A stretch of DNA of 64,000 nucleotides. Source: DAONDQ01 sp035402645. Its GTDB lineage: Bacteria > Cloacimonadota > Cloacimonadia > Cloacimonadales > DAONDQ01. Of this stretch, positions 1 to 9,032 are shown piece after piece. The position numbers and the translations under genes are program-made. Under the pieces are notes generated by a model. The model made no database searches. It worked only from the letters and a program-made list of their open reading frames with translations, and was not told the origin of the DNA. How positions within the stretch are numbered: position 1 is the stretch's first letter; each line of letters starts with the position of its first letter. The stretch spans positions 4,558-68,557 of the forward strand of contig DAONDQ010000003.1 of the NCBI GenBank assembly GCA_035402645.1, given 5' to 3'.

Positions 1-1047
1 TGGGCATTTCCCATAAAACTTATCGGTCACTATGCCTATATGATCGATCAAACTGATTCGACGATTTATGTTTATGATATAAGTGATCCACAGGTACCTC
101 TGATGACGAGTTCTTTGCATGTTCCACTCATGAATGATGTGCAAGACATGGAAATCGATGGCAATTACGCTTATCTGCAAAGCTCGAATAAAATCACAGT
201 TTTGGATATTCATGTGATCAGCGACCCGCAGGTTATCGGTGGGATTGAAGTAACTGATCATACAATGATAGGTTTAAAAATCCATAACGGGATTGCATAT
301 GCAGTAACAGATATTGGAGGGGTCATTGCTTATCATATTTCAAATGCATCTGACTTCAATCTCATTAGCAGTTTTATCAATCCGGTAGAGCAAATCGATA
401 TCAGGGGTTTTGAAATATCCGGCAATGTTGGGTATCTTGCTGCAAGAGAAGAAGGGATTCAAGTACTGGATTTATCAGATCCAACAAACATAACGCTGCT
501 GCAAACAATACAAATGTCTTCAAACGAATCGATCACACCCATTGCAATTGCTTCTCATTACCTGTTTTTTGGTGATAATAGTCGTAACACTATATACACG
601 TATGATATAACAATTCCGACACAACCGGTATATGTCGCTTCATTCCCTTGGAACTGCCGGGCAAGTAAATTGGTGTCGCATGGAAACCTTCTTTATGCAA
701 CGAATGGACGCAGCATCGAAGTGCTTTCGTTTCCCTGGTTGACTGCAAATCATGACGATATGCAGACAAAAACACTATTGGATTCAAACAATTACCCGAA
801 TCCATTTAATCCTGAAACAACCATTACTTTTTCAATACCCAGGCAAACGGATGTTAAACTTGAGATCTATAACATACGGGGACAAAGGGTAAAAACACTT
901 GTGTCAGGATTCATTTCTCGCGGTTCGCACCAGGTCAAATGGGATGGAAAAGACCAAAAGGGAAATTCCATGGGATCAGGTGTCTATTTTTATCGAATAA
1001 CTACTCCAGAAGGAAAAGTCACAAAGAAAATGCTATTGCTAAAATAA
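1..1047 (+). CDS. Secreted LVIVD-repeat (beta-propeller-like) protein with C-terminal sorting domain, 5' end missing
   Basis: The frame is open from base 1, so the true start lies to the left and the ATG at 40 is internal. The visible part has repeated blades of the type YxxDISDPxxPxLxxS and LDLSDPTNITLLQ, characteristic of LVIVD-repeat, propeller-like surface proteins. The last roughly 85 residues are an Ig-like sorting tail: NYPNPFNPETTI, then IYNIRGQRVKTL, then a strand ending KKMLLLK. This tail predicts export by a type 9 secretion system and attachment to or release from the cell surface. No catalytic motif is visible. A perfect 10-bp hairpin follows the stop. The family call is firm for the tail and moderate for the propeller; the function of the protein is unknown. 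Confidence 0.85.
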   Translation, partial: WAFPIKLIGHYAYMIDQTDSTIYVYDISDPQVPLMTSSLHVPLMNDVQDMEIDGNYAYLQSSNKITVLDIHVISDPQVIGGIEVTDHTMIGLKIHNGIAYAVTDIGGVIAYHISNASDFNLISSFINPVEQIDIRGFEISGNVGYLAAREEGIQVLDLSDPTNITLLQTIQMSSNESITPIAIASHYLFFGDNSRNTIYTYDITIPTQPVYVASFPWNCRASKLVSHGNLLYATNGRSIEVLSFPWLTANHDDMQTKTLLDSNNYPNPFNPETTITFSIPRQTDVKLEIYNIRGQRVKTLVSGFISRGSHQVKWDGKDQKGNSMGSGVYFYRITTPEGKVTKKMLLLK

Positions 1048-1059
1048 ACGGAAACAAGA

Positions 1060-1090
1060 GTGGGAGAAGCCATGAACCAACTTCTCCCAC
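1060..1090. terminator. Perfect 10-bp hairpin between converging genes, no U-tract
   Basis: GTGGGAGAAG (1060-1069) pairs exactly with CTTCTCCCAC (1081-1090) around an 11-nt loop. It lies between the stop of the propeller protein (1047) and the stop of the converging lipoprotein gene (1129). Neither side is followed by a clear U-run, so it is either a weak bidirectional terminator or an RNA 3'-end stabiliser. Confidence 0.5.
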
Positions 1091-1128
1091 AATCAAAATC
1101 AATGCAAAATTCAACTCGAAGATGCGAT

Positions 1129-2739
1129 TTATCGAACTCCTGAACTCTCATGTGCACTCAGTAATCCACTCAGCCTGCCTGGTGCAGCATAGGTTTTGAT
1201 ACTGCTGATATTCGGATTTCCAATCGCATCATGCAAGACATGGTAATGCCCTTTACTGTGCAGAAAAAATGATCTGCACTGATCAGCAGATGACCTCGGA
1301 ACTTCAAAATTCAAAAGGGATGATTCTCCATTTGACATCACATAGTACTTATCATCGTCCCTGGTCATCTGTTTCGTAATATCCCGACCCTTGTCTTCGA
1401 CAGCATTCAGTAAACCGATGCGATGCATGGTGATTGGTTGTTGCTCTGAATAATCCATAGCTGCGTAATCGATATCCCAAAAATGGGAACCCCATACGAG
1501 TTTCAGTTGAATCGGATTGTCGCTGTCTTCATACAGGTCGAGAGGTAACACCATATCCTTGTATGCCATGGGACCAACAATTTCATAGTAATCAACGTAT
1601 TTCCAACGACCCTGATGGTTTACGTATACAGAAAGTGGCACATTCTGTGATGATATCCAACTTTTCAGCATAGATCCGGGTGCTTTTTCCAACGAGGAAA
1701 TGACCGATTCATATCGATCTCCGAATAAACCATAAAAATGATTCATCGTATCATTAAGCCATTCCGTATTCTTTGCTCTGATAATGAGTTTCCCGAGATG
1801 TGCATTGTGGGGTCGATCAAAAGTCAGATACAATTCATTCGTGTTCTTTCCTGTATTGGCAGATCCGTCATCAGAAAATCCCATATTATCCTCTGCCGCC
1901 AATTCCTTCAAAACATCCTGGTTATTTTCGGTGACAGCTTCCAAAGGTTTCTGCGGAGAATGAATCGTCAGATACTTTCCATGTCTATCCAGTAATACAT
2001 CTGTACCGGATGCATGATCGACCGCAATTAACTCAGTCAAATTCGTATATTGTATTTCATTCAACTCATTGGTCATCTTCAATTGATATTGATTCCCAAT
2101 TGGATTCAGGTTTCTGATCGGCAGATAATCATCTCTTTCCAGACTTGTGAATTGCGCTCCGCTATAGATCTCACCGCTAAATTCAAAGGATTGCCCGTTA
2201 TTTGCATAGATGAATGGACAGGAGATGATGTCATTGTTGGTCGTATCCGGTGGTGCAGGATTGTTATTAGCTTTCCGATGATGGGCTGAATTAATCGTGA
2301 TTAATGCAATGACCGTACCTATTAATATGAGTGAAGTAGCAGTCCGGACGAAAGTCAATTCTTTATTGATCTTCAACGTTTCCATTCTATCGATCTGGCT
2401 GACAGGAATTGAAAACGATACATCATTACCCCCCGGGAAAGGAACAGATGGATTCACATATACGTCTATATTGCTATGCTTATTAAAGATTTCCGTAGAA
2501 TAGGGCGTAAGAATCTTCAGGGTGCCTTGTAAGGAGTTTGCATCCATGGTTGCATTTGTCAGGTAGTATATCATATTCTTATTTTGTTCAGAATTCCAAA
2601 TCAGATGGATCAGTTTGCCATTCAAGGTAGGTTGAGGATTCTTGGGAACATTGATTTTTTCATAACTGGCACAGGAAACAAGAATGAATGGAATGAGTAT
2701 GAATATGATCAATCTTACGATGATTTTGGAAAAGAACAT
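1129..2739 (-). CDS. Putative lipoprotein of unknown function
   Basis: The product has 536 residues. I chose the ATG at 2739 because GGAGGTG lies 4 bases upstream; an in-frame ATG 24 bases further up has no such site. The N-terminus is a lipoprotein signal with lipobox LVSC, so the mature protein should be lipid-anchored at Cys. A second hydrophobic stretch (about residues 135-155, TATSLILIGTVIALITI) is followed by an Asn/Pro-rich linker and a region starting CPFIYANNGQSFEF. That region runs to the C-terminus with many aromatic and acidic residues. I do not recognise a catalytic motif. It is transcribed alone, divergent from leuS and converging on the propeller gene. Confidence 0.8.
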   Translation of the reverse strand: MFFSKIIVRLIIFILIPFILVSCASYEKINVPKNPQPTLNGKLIHLIWNSEQNKNMIYYLTNATMDANSLQGTLKILTPYSTEIFNKHSNIDVYVNPSVPFPGGNDVSFSIPVSQIDRMETLKINKELTFVRTATSLILIGTVIALITINSAHHRKANNNPAPPDTTNNDIISCPFIYANNGQSFEFSGEIYSGAQFTSLERDDYLPIRNLNPIGNQYQLKMTNELNEIQYTNLTELIAVDHASGTDVLLDRHGKYLTIHSPQKPLEAVTENNQDVLKELAAEDNMGFSDDGSANTGKNTNELYLTFDRPHNAHLGKLIIRAKNTEWLNDTMNHFYGLFGDRYESVISSLEKAPGSMLKSWISSQNVPLSVYVNHQGRWKYVDYYEIVGPMAYKDMVLPLDLYEDSDNPIQLKLVWGSHFWDIDYAAMDYSEQQPITMHRIGLLNAVEDKGRDITKQMTRDDDKYYVMSNGESSLLNFEVPRSSADQCRSFFLHSKGHYHVLHDAIGNPNISSIKTYAAPGRLSGLLSAHESSGVR

Positions 2740-2786
2740 AGCCACCTCCAATGATTGATGCAAAAAAAATAATAATTCATGATTTT

Positions 2787-2816
2787 ATTATGCATTTCTC
2801 CTTCCTTATTCGTCAA
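2787..2816 (-). promoter_or_regulatory. Possible sigma70-type promoter for the lipoprotein gene
   Basis: On the minus strand TTGACG (2816-2811) is separated by 18 bases from CATAAT (2792-2787). This would give a leader of about 40 bases before the ATG at 2739. Assigned by eye only. Confidence 0.35.
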
Positions 2817-3036
2817 GTATGAACTGTAAATCGAAGAATTTTCAAGACAACCTATTGATTTCCTTACCTTCGATCCTTGATTATCTGTCATTCTATAGCC
2901 ATCTATGAAAGATCGTGATTTCTGGTGACAGACATAGGTTGAATCTACCGGATATTGTCGTTATTCACTTTCTCCTTGACGTCAAAGAAGTTACAATTTT
3001 TTGATTTCAATCTCAGGAATAGGTCGGGAGGACCAA

Positions 3037-5514
3037 ATGGAATATCCATTCGAAGTAATCGAGAAAAAATGGCAGAAGAAATGGAAGGAAAAGCGTATAT
3101 TCAACGCCGTAGACTTCAGTGACAAGCCGAAATACTATGTTTTAAACATGTTCCCTTATCCATCAGGTGCTTTGCACATGGGGCATGTTTCCAATTATTC
3201 CATCGGTGATGCCATTACCAGGTTCAAGTTGATGCAAGGTTATAATGTAATGCAGCCCATGGGCTATGATGCATTCGGAATGCCGGCAGAGAACTTTGCC
3301 ATTCAGCATAATTCACATCCGAGACTGACCACTGAAAAGAACATGGAGATCATGGGTAAGCAGTTCGAAGATTTCGGATTCGGTATCGACTGGGACAGAC
3401 CTGTTGCTACCTGTAAACCTGAATATTATAAATGGGGACAGTGGCTCTTCAAGAAACTCTATGAAAATGGATTAGCATATAAAAAGACCTCTTTCGTGAA
3501 CTGGTGTGATGAATGCCAGACTGTGCTTGCCAATGAACAGGTGGAAGATGGTAACTGCTGGAGATGCGGAACTGTCGTGCGTCAAAAGGAATTGGAGCAG
3601 TGGTTCTTCCGTATCACGAAATATGCAGAGGAATTGCTTGATTTCTCGCACATGATTGATTGGCCCGAACGCGTCATGGTTATGCAGGAGAACTGGATCG
3701 GCAAGAGTTTCGGAACTGAGATATTCTTCAAACTGGAAAATTCTGATACCATCATCAAGGTATTTACGACAAGACCCGATACAATATTTGGCGTAACCTT
3801 CATGGCACTTCCTCCGGAGCATCCACTGGTGAGGGAATGGTTGGAAAAGGAGCCTGCTGACAGCAAGTTAAGGGTTTTCTGCGATAAAGTGATCAATGAA
3901 GACAAGATCAATCGTACTTCCGAAGATACAACCAAGGAAGGTGTATTTTCCGGTCGTTATTGTATAAATCCGGTCAATGGAGACAAGGTACAGATCTGGA
4001 TTACCAATTATGTCCTCATGGATTATGGCACCGGGGCTGTTATGGCGGTGCCTGCACATGATCAGAGAGATTTTGAATTCGCAGGGAAATATGATATTCC
4101 AATGAAGATCGTGATTCAGAATGAGGATCAGGATCTGGTGCTCGAAAAGATGAAAAAAGCCTACACTTCACCCGGATATATGGTGAATTCAGAGAAATTC
4201 AACGGTCTTGCCAGCAACATGGCAAAAGAAAAGATAACACAATGGCTGCAATTGGAGAATTACGGGAGTGGTACGGTTACCTATCGCCTGCGCGACTGGG
4301 GTGTTTCCAGGCAGCGTTACTGGGGAAATCCAATCCCTGTGATCTATTGTGACCACTGCGGTGTTGTTCTTGTTCCCGATGAGGACTTGCCTGTACTTCT
4401 TCCAGAAAATGTACAGATTGGAAAGACCACACAGAATCCGCTACTTTCAGTTCCAGAATGGATCAACGTTCCGTGCCCGAAGTGTGGTGCACCCGCAAGA
4501 CGGGAGACCGATACCATGGATACATTCGTGGATAGTTCATGGTATTATGCCAGATATACTGATCCAAAGAATGACAACAAGCCATTCGATACAGCCAAGA
4601 GTGATTACTGGCTGCCTGTAGACCAATATATAGGCGGAATCGAGCATGCCTGCATGCACTTGCTGTATGCACGCTTCTTCCATAAATTCATGAGAGACAT
4701 TGGGCTTGTGAAGTCGGACGAACCTTTTGCACGTCTGCTGACACAGGGAATGGTGACCAAGGACGGGGCTAAAATGTCCAAGTCCAAGGGAAATACAGTA
4801 GATCCCCAGACCTACCTGGATCGTTTTGGTTCAGATACGGCTCGCGTATTCATGCTATTTGCCTCACCTCCTGAAAAGGATGTGGAATGGAATGACGATG
4901 GTGTCGTGGGAGCTTTCCGCTTCCTGAATCGAATCTGGAGATTGATCGAATCTCAGCAGGAATTGATTCGCAAGCATTATGACCTGCTTGCAGAGCATGA
5001 TGATTTGAGAAAAGAGATTGCTGATCTTCGTTACAGCACTCATTTCATGATACGGAAATGGAATGAGGATATCGAGAACAGGATGCAGTTCAATACTGCC
5101 ATCGCTGCCATCATGGAGCACTTGAATAATGTGACGAACATCAAGCAACCTGATGCACTCACGAACGTCGAAAAGGCTGTATATGCCGAAGCATGTATTA
5201 TGATGCCTCGCCTGCTGTATATCTTTGCTCCCCATATTTCGGAAGAACTCTGGTCAATGCTTGGAAACGAAACCTTCATTCATGAAGCAGGTATTCCCAC
5301 TCATAAGGAAGAGTATCTGGTCAAAGACCTCATTACCTATGTCATACAGGTTAACGGCAAGGTGAGGGGTAAGTTAAGCGTTTCACCAGACATTGAGAAT
5401 GAAGACTTGGAAAGACAGGCTGTCACGAATGAAAATGTAGCCAAGATGTTGGAAGGACATCAGGTGAAGAAGATATTCATCGTACCGAACAAGCTTGTAA
5501 ATATCGTGATATAA
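3037..5514 (+). CDS. leuS: Leucyl-tRNA synthetase
   Basis: Class I aminoacyl-tRNA synthetase that charges tRNA-Leu in the cytoplasm; 825 residues, normal bacterial length. The HIGH motif is HMGH at 47-50 and the KMSKS loop is exact at 579-583. Between them sit the CP1 editing domain and two Cys pairs resembling zinc ribbons (CDEC...CWRC and CDHC...CPKC). The C-terminal part is the anticodon-binding helical domain ending in a basic tail. Start: ATG 3037 follows GGGAGG with 5-base spacing; the TTG at 3001 in the same frame has no ribosome site. An intrinsic terminator follows directly. The upstream 300 bases hold divergent promoter DNA. Confidence 0.98.
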   Translation: MEYPFEVIEKKWQKKWKEKRIFNAVDFSDKPKYYVLNMFPYPSGALHMGHVSNYSIGDAITRFKLMQGYNVMQPMGYDAFGMPAENFAIQHNSHPRLTTEKNMEIMGKQFEDFGFGIDWDRPVATCKPEYYKWGQWLFKKLYENGLAYKKTSFVNWCDECQTVLANEQVEDGNCWRCGTVVRQKELEQWFFRITKYAEELLDFSHMIDWPERVMVMQENWIGKSFGTEIFFKLENSDTIIKVFTTRPDTIFGVTFMALPPEHPLVREWLEKEPADSKLRVFCDKVINEDKINRTSEDTTKEGVFSGRYCINPVNGDKVQIWITNYVLMDYGTGAVMAVPAHDQRDFEFAGKYDIPMKIVIQNEDQDLVLEKMKKAYTSPGYMVNSEKFNGLASNMAKEKITQWLQLENYGSGTVTYRLRDWGVSRQRYWGNPIPVIYCDHCGVVLVPDEDLPVLLPENVQIGKTTQNPLLSVPEWINVPCPKCGAPARRETDTMDTFVDSSWYYARYTDPKNDNKPFDTAKSDYWLPVDQYIGGIEHACMHLLYARFFHKFMRDIGLVKSDEPFARLLTQGMVTKDGAKMSKSKGNTVDPQTYLDRFGSDTARVFMLFASPPEKDVEWNDDGVVGAFRFLNRIWRLIESQQELIRKHYDLLAEHDDLRKEIADLRYSTHFMIRKWNEDIENRMQFNTAIAAIMEHLNNVTNIKQPDALTNVEKAVYAEACIMMPRLLYIFAPHISEELWSMLGNETFIHEAGIPTHKEEYLVKDLITYVIQVNGKVRGKLSVSPDIENEDLERQAVTNENVAKMLEGHQVKKIFIVPNKLVNIVI

Positions 5515-5516
5515 AC

Positions 5517-6422
5517 TTAAGATAACATTTGTTTAAAAGAAGCATCCCTGGGGTGCTTCTTTTTTTCTCTCATCATCAAGAACAATCCAACCAGGGCGGG
5601 AAGTACACCCGTAATAATGAAGATGGTCAGTGAAGCAGTGACCGCATACTCTCCCCTGATTCCGTAACGCTTGAAAATATGAACCGCAAAGGTCTCCCTC
5701 AATCCAAGCCCCGAGAACGTAATGGGAATCGTATTCGCAAACAGCACAAGCGAAGAGGAGATCGCTACTTTATCAAAGCGAATCGGATAGAATGTATTCA
5801 AAATGATCCAATATTGGATGAACGTGAAAAAGACTGTAATGATCTGGTTCAGCATGACCAGGGGCGCTGCTTTCCTGTATTCCTGTCGGAGTGGTTCCAG
5901 GTTCGGTCTGAGTCGCATTGCAAAGTATAGACCAAGTGGAGAAAAGGTAATCAGCAAGGCGGCGATCAGCTTCAATGGCAGTGAAAATGAATAGAAATAA
6001 AAGAAAGTTGCCCAGATAGCAAAGAACCAGTTCGTCCAAGTGAGAAAGAACTTCTCCATAAGAATGGAAAAGAAGGTCTTCCTTTTACTTGTGTTCTCGA
6101 TAAAAAAGACTTTTCCAAAGCTGGCATGTCCACCGGGTATCAGGAATCCGAGCGCGAGACCAATAAGGTAGGATTTGAATATTTGTCTCTTACGTGAAGA
6201 AAAGCCTGGATTCAGATGAAGCATCATTTTCCAATTCCGATATTGAAGATACAGCTTGATGCAGGTTGTCACGACTAACAGAAAAAAGGTGAATAAACTG
6301 AATTTCATGAAATTGGCAGCCACGACCTGCATGTCCATCTTCCTGAAAATAAAATACAGGATGACGATGGAAATAGCCAATTTCAAAAGAAATTCAAGCC
6401 TTTTCCTGGTTACGCTTTCCAT
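5517..6422 (-). CDS. Flippase-like integral membrane protein (LPG synthase TM / UPF0104 family)
   Basis: A 301-residue protein with about seven or eight hydrophobic segments, starting after a short Lys/Arg-rich N-terminus. Segments such as GLALGFLIPGGHASFGKVFF and SSLVLFANTIPITFSGLGLR are typical of the YbhN / lysylphosphatidylglycerol-synthase transmembrane family. These proteins are often found beside glycosyltransferases and are thought to act on or move lipid-linked intermediates. Its start overlaps the end of the upstream glycosyltransferase gene by 13 bases, so translation is probably coupled. It lacks the C-terminal aminoacyl-transfer domain of full MprF. Substrate is unknown. The C-terminal 15 codons contain the leuS terminator. 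Confidence 0.8.
   Translation of the reverse strand: MESVTRKRLEFLLKLAISIVILYFIFRKMDMQVVAANFMKFSLFTFFLLVVTTCIKLYLQYRNWKMMLHLNPGFSSRKRQIFKSYLIGLALGFLIPGGHASFGKVFFIENTSKRKTFFSILMEKFFLTWTNWFFAIWATFFYFYSFSLPLKLIAALLITFSPLGLYFAMRLRPNLEPLRQEYRKAAPLVMLNQIITVFFTFIQYWIILNTFYPIRFDKVAISSSLVLFANTIPITFSGLGLRETFAVHIFKRYGIRGEYAVTASLTIFIITGVLPALVGLFLMMREKKKHPRDASFKQMLS
5539..5566 (+). terminator. Rho-independent terminator of leuS
   Basis: GAAGCATCC (5539-5547) pairs with GGGTGCTTC (5551-5559), with one T-G wobble and a 3-nt loop, followed by seven T. It lies inside the 3' coding end of the converging flippase-like gene, whose Lys-rich tail is encoded by the complement of the T-run. Confidence 0.9.
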
Positions 6423-7450
6423 TTTGCCTTTACGAATAAGCTGATGATGGAGAAGAAAATCGCATAATATGGATATACCAGAAGAAAAATGTAATCCAGT
6501 GGGTGGAATCTCTCATGATGGATGATCAGTGAACATGAATAAAACAGGTATATAGGGAGAATAATGCCTGCTAAATAAACCCAGTTCATGTGATGAACAA
6601 GCAGGAACGGCAGAAAAATAAAGAAGGCAAAAACCAAAGCCGTGAAAAGTATATAGTAGGTTGACGAAAGCTTGATCTTCCCATACTGTCTGATCTCTCT
6701 ATCAAGCAATTGTTTGAAGGTGTATTTTTGATTCTGCTCGATCATTGTCTCATCGGAATTATAACCGATTTTATAATCTAACTGATGCATCTTTTTCAGT
6801 AACAGCTTGTCATCACCTGCATGGAAATCACCCAAGCCTTCATGACCGCCTATGTCTTCATACACAAAGCGTCTGATTGCTATATTTGCACCGGAACAAC
6901 TGAATGGAATTCCCATGCCCACGGTGGAGCAGAAAAGACCGGATGAGAATATCCGTTTTACGCGATAAATAAGAGATAGGTGTTTCATCCTTACATAACC
7001 GATTACCATTCCAATGATTGTGTAGAAGTAGCTGTTATAAGATGAAATCCAATGAACTGGAACTTCCGTATCAGTATCGGTGAATAATAAAATATCCTTC
7101 GTTGCATGTTTTGCTGCAAGAGTAAGTGCTTGTCGCTTCCCCTTTCCTATCTTTTCACTTTCTTTCACTTGGAAAACCTGTATGTTGTTTTTCTCATTTG
7201 CGAACTCATTCATTTGATTGAACGTATCATCCGATGAAGCATCATCAACAAGAATTATTTCGTATAGCTCAGTTGGATAATCAAGAGCTTTCAGAGAAGC
7301 AAGGAATCCTGGTAATCTTTCCGATTCGTTTCTTCCCACTGCGATAATTGAATATGTATGTTGCAAGGGAGTGTTTGTTTTCCATTTCCTGAACATGGCA
7401 AAGCTCATGTTCAATAGGATAATCACATAAATCAGAAGAATAACATCCAT
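6410..7450 (-). CDS. Membrane-associated family 2 glycosyltransferase
   Basis: 346 residues: an N-terminal hydrophobic segment, a GT-A fold domain (about 30-250) and two or three C-terminal membrane segments. The nucleotide-binding motif VDDASSDDT and the DxD-like TDTDTEVP are clear; GGHEGLGDFHAGDD matches the acceptor-side acidic motif of GT2 enzymes. It should transfer a sugar from a nucleotide donor to a lipid or glycan acceptor on the inner face of the membrane. It lies one base after the barrel gene stop and overlaps the flippase-like gene, so the three probably form one envelope-glycan operon. The acceptor cannot be told from the sequence. Confidence 0.88.
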   Translation of the reverse strand: MDVILLIYVIILLNMSFAMFRKWKTNTPLQHTYSIIAVGRNESERLPGFLASLKALDYPTELYEIILVDDASSDDTFNQMNEFANEKNNIQVFQVKESEKIGKGKRQALTLAAKHATKDILLFTDTDTEVPVHWISSYNSYFYTIIGMVIGYVRMKHLSLIYRVKRIFSSGLFCSTVGMGIPFSCSGANIAIRRFVYEDIGGHEGLGDFHAGDDKLLLKKMHQLDYKIGYNSDETMIEQNQKYTFKQLLDREIRQYGKIKLSSTYYILFTALVFAFFIFLPFLLVHHMNWVYLAGIILPIYLFYSCSLIIHHERFHPLDYIFLLVYPYYAIFFSIISLFVKAKWKA

Positions 7451-7451
7451 A

Positions 7452-9017
7452 TTAGAATTCTGTTCGATAGCTGAATGTAAAATCCTGTTTCCAGTTCGTT
7501 TCCTGTGTTTTGTTCATCATAGTTCCGATACGGAAATAATGATGCGTCAGCGGATGCAATTCCATGTATGCTTTGATGCTTGTTGTATCTGTTATTTTTC
7601 CTGCCAGCCAATGCGTCTTGGTTGTCTGAGTATTAGGAATCAACGCAGGGTCGCTTGTATTTAACGTAAAACTGTTCCCCGTACTGCCCTGCCTTGTATA
7701 GGAAGCATTTACACCCAGTGATAATGGAAGATAATTGAACCAGTAATCAATCTCAGTGGAGTAATTCAGGCAGTTGGAGCCAAGTGGATAACCGAGGGCA
7801 ATACCATCATTCGAGAACTTATTCCACCTGATAAAGTGGGTATATGTCCATGGTCTGACGGCAGTCATCTCAATATTAATGCGCGGAGGAAGAAAAAGTG
7901 TTATCGGTATTCCGTGTAATTTTTCTCTAATCTGCTTATTTCTGCAATAGGATAGTCCTGCCTGCAAAGCATACTTGCTACCCCACCAGTCAGTCAGTAT
8001 CTTGCTTTTAGAGAACTCATCCAGAAGCAGGTTATGATATAAAGAAAAGTCACTTTTGAATTTCCAATTGAATCCGCCGAATATGAGTACATTGTCCCTG
8101 TCTTCCAGGTTATGCTCAATGATTCTCCAGAACGCATGAGGCAGGATATAATTCAAATCCACACTTCGATTCCCGTAAATGATCTCTTCCCCGATGAATC
8201 CTTCAAAGCGGTCTGGGACAGGTTCCCAGGAAAGCTTATGCATCACGATGAACTTATCCACTCGCGAAGAATCTGAAGTTGCTGAACTTTGCGGTTGGTA
8301 ATAGACAATTTCGTTTTTATCGGGTGTTAATGCTCCATGTACGTACTCGAGCTTTAGTGTCCCCAGTTTACATTGTGCTTTAAAATAACCAAAATCATTA
8401 GCTTCATCATTCAGAATAACACTTCCGCTGATATCATTACCCACATGGAACTTTCCTCTCCCGAAGGAAACACCAAGGGCTTCACTTCCGTAGTAGAGAG
8501 AGCCAGTCAAATGATCAATATAGATGGTCTCATTATCCGGTTGCCTGAAACCCACTATTAATGGGGATTGCTCATAATAATGCCTGTCTCCCGTGAAGTG
8601 TCCAGCCCACCAGTCTCCATACAGAAACAGGCTATTAGCAATGAGAGACTCTACCCGTAGTCCTTTATACAGGAAGAAATAATAGTCTTGATTTCTCCTT
8701 TGATAATCGACACCACCCATGACACGAATTTGCACGATTTGGACATCATTGGGTTTATAGGCAAAGAAGATACCTTCATCATCTGGTTTTGATAAGTACT
8801 GGTTGAAGGAGCGTTTGATCTTTTCGATGGATGATACTGCTATATAGGTTGAAGAATCAGGAATAAGTACTGTCCTGAATATTGGAAGTGTTGGTTCTTC
8901 TAAAATGGAAGGATAGACTTTTGTATGAAATTGATAGTATGGACCCATTCCAAATAAAAAATCCTGCCCCAAAAAGAAGGAGCAGGATAATAAGATGATT
9001 ATATATATACGCTTCAT
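7452..9017 (-). CDS. Putative outer-membrane beta-barrel protein (capsule assembly Wzi-like)
   Basis: 521 residues with an N-terminal signal peptide (LLSCSFFLG region). The rest alternates short aromatic/polar strands with turns, for example GTLKLEYVHGAL and GGFNWKFKSDFSLYHNLLL, and ends in SYRTEF with a terminal Phe, as outer-membrane barrels do. The pattern of strands around residues 160-230 resembles Wzi/CapA-type capsule assembly proteins, which would fit the glycosyltransferase downstream. That assignment is by overall look and is uncertain. No clear Shine-Dalgarno site precedes the ATG at 9017; it starts 15 bases after the preceding gene and may be coupled. Confidence 0.7.
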   Translation of the reverse strand: MKRIYIIILLSCSFFLGQDFLFGMGPYYQFHTKVYPSILEEPTLPIFRTVLIPDSSTYIAVSSIEKIKRSFNQYLSKPDDEGIFFAYKPNDVQIVQIRVMGGVDYQRRNQDYYFFLYKGLRVESLIANSLFLYGDWWAGHFTGDRHYYEQSPLIVGFRQPDNETIYIDHLTGSLYYGSEALGVSFGRGKFHVGNDISGSVILNDEANDFGYFKAQCKLGTLKLEYVHGALTPDKNEIVYYQPQSSATSDSSRVDKFIVMHKLSWEPVPDRFEGFIGEEIIYGNRSVDLNYILPHAFWRIIEHNLEDRDNVLIFGGFNWKFKSDFSLYHNLLLDEFSKSKILTDWWGSKYALQAGLSYCRNKQIREKLHGIPITLFLPPRINIEMTAVRPWTYTHFIRWNKFSNDGIALGYPLGSNCLNYSTEIDYWFNYLPLSLGVNASYTRQGSTGNSFTLNTSDPALIPNTQTTKTHWLAGKITDTTSIKAYMELHPLTHHYFRIGTMMNKTQETNWKQDFTFSYRTEF

Positions 9018-9032
9018 ATTAATGCATATAAC

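Noticed and set aside
939..1199. Plus-strand frame overlapping the sorting tail and the lipoprotein end
   Set aside because: It is an out-of-frame shadow of two real genes.
3001..3036. TTG start adding 12 residues to leuS
   Set aside because: No Shine-Dalgarno site before it; GGGAGG stands before ATG 3037 and the LeuRS family begins near there.
3472..5279. Several minus-strand frames inside leuS (for example 3472-3822, 4864-5235)
   Set aside because: They lie wholly within a certain gene, overlap each other and lack ribosome sites and family features.
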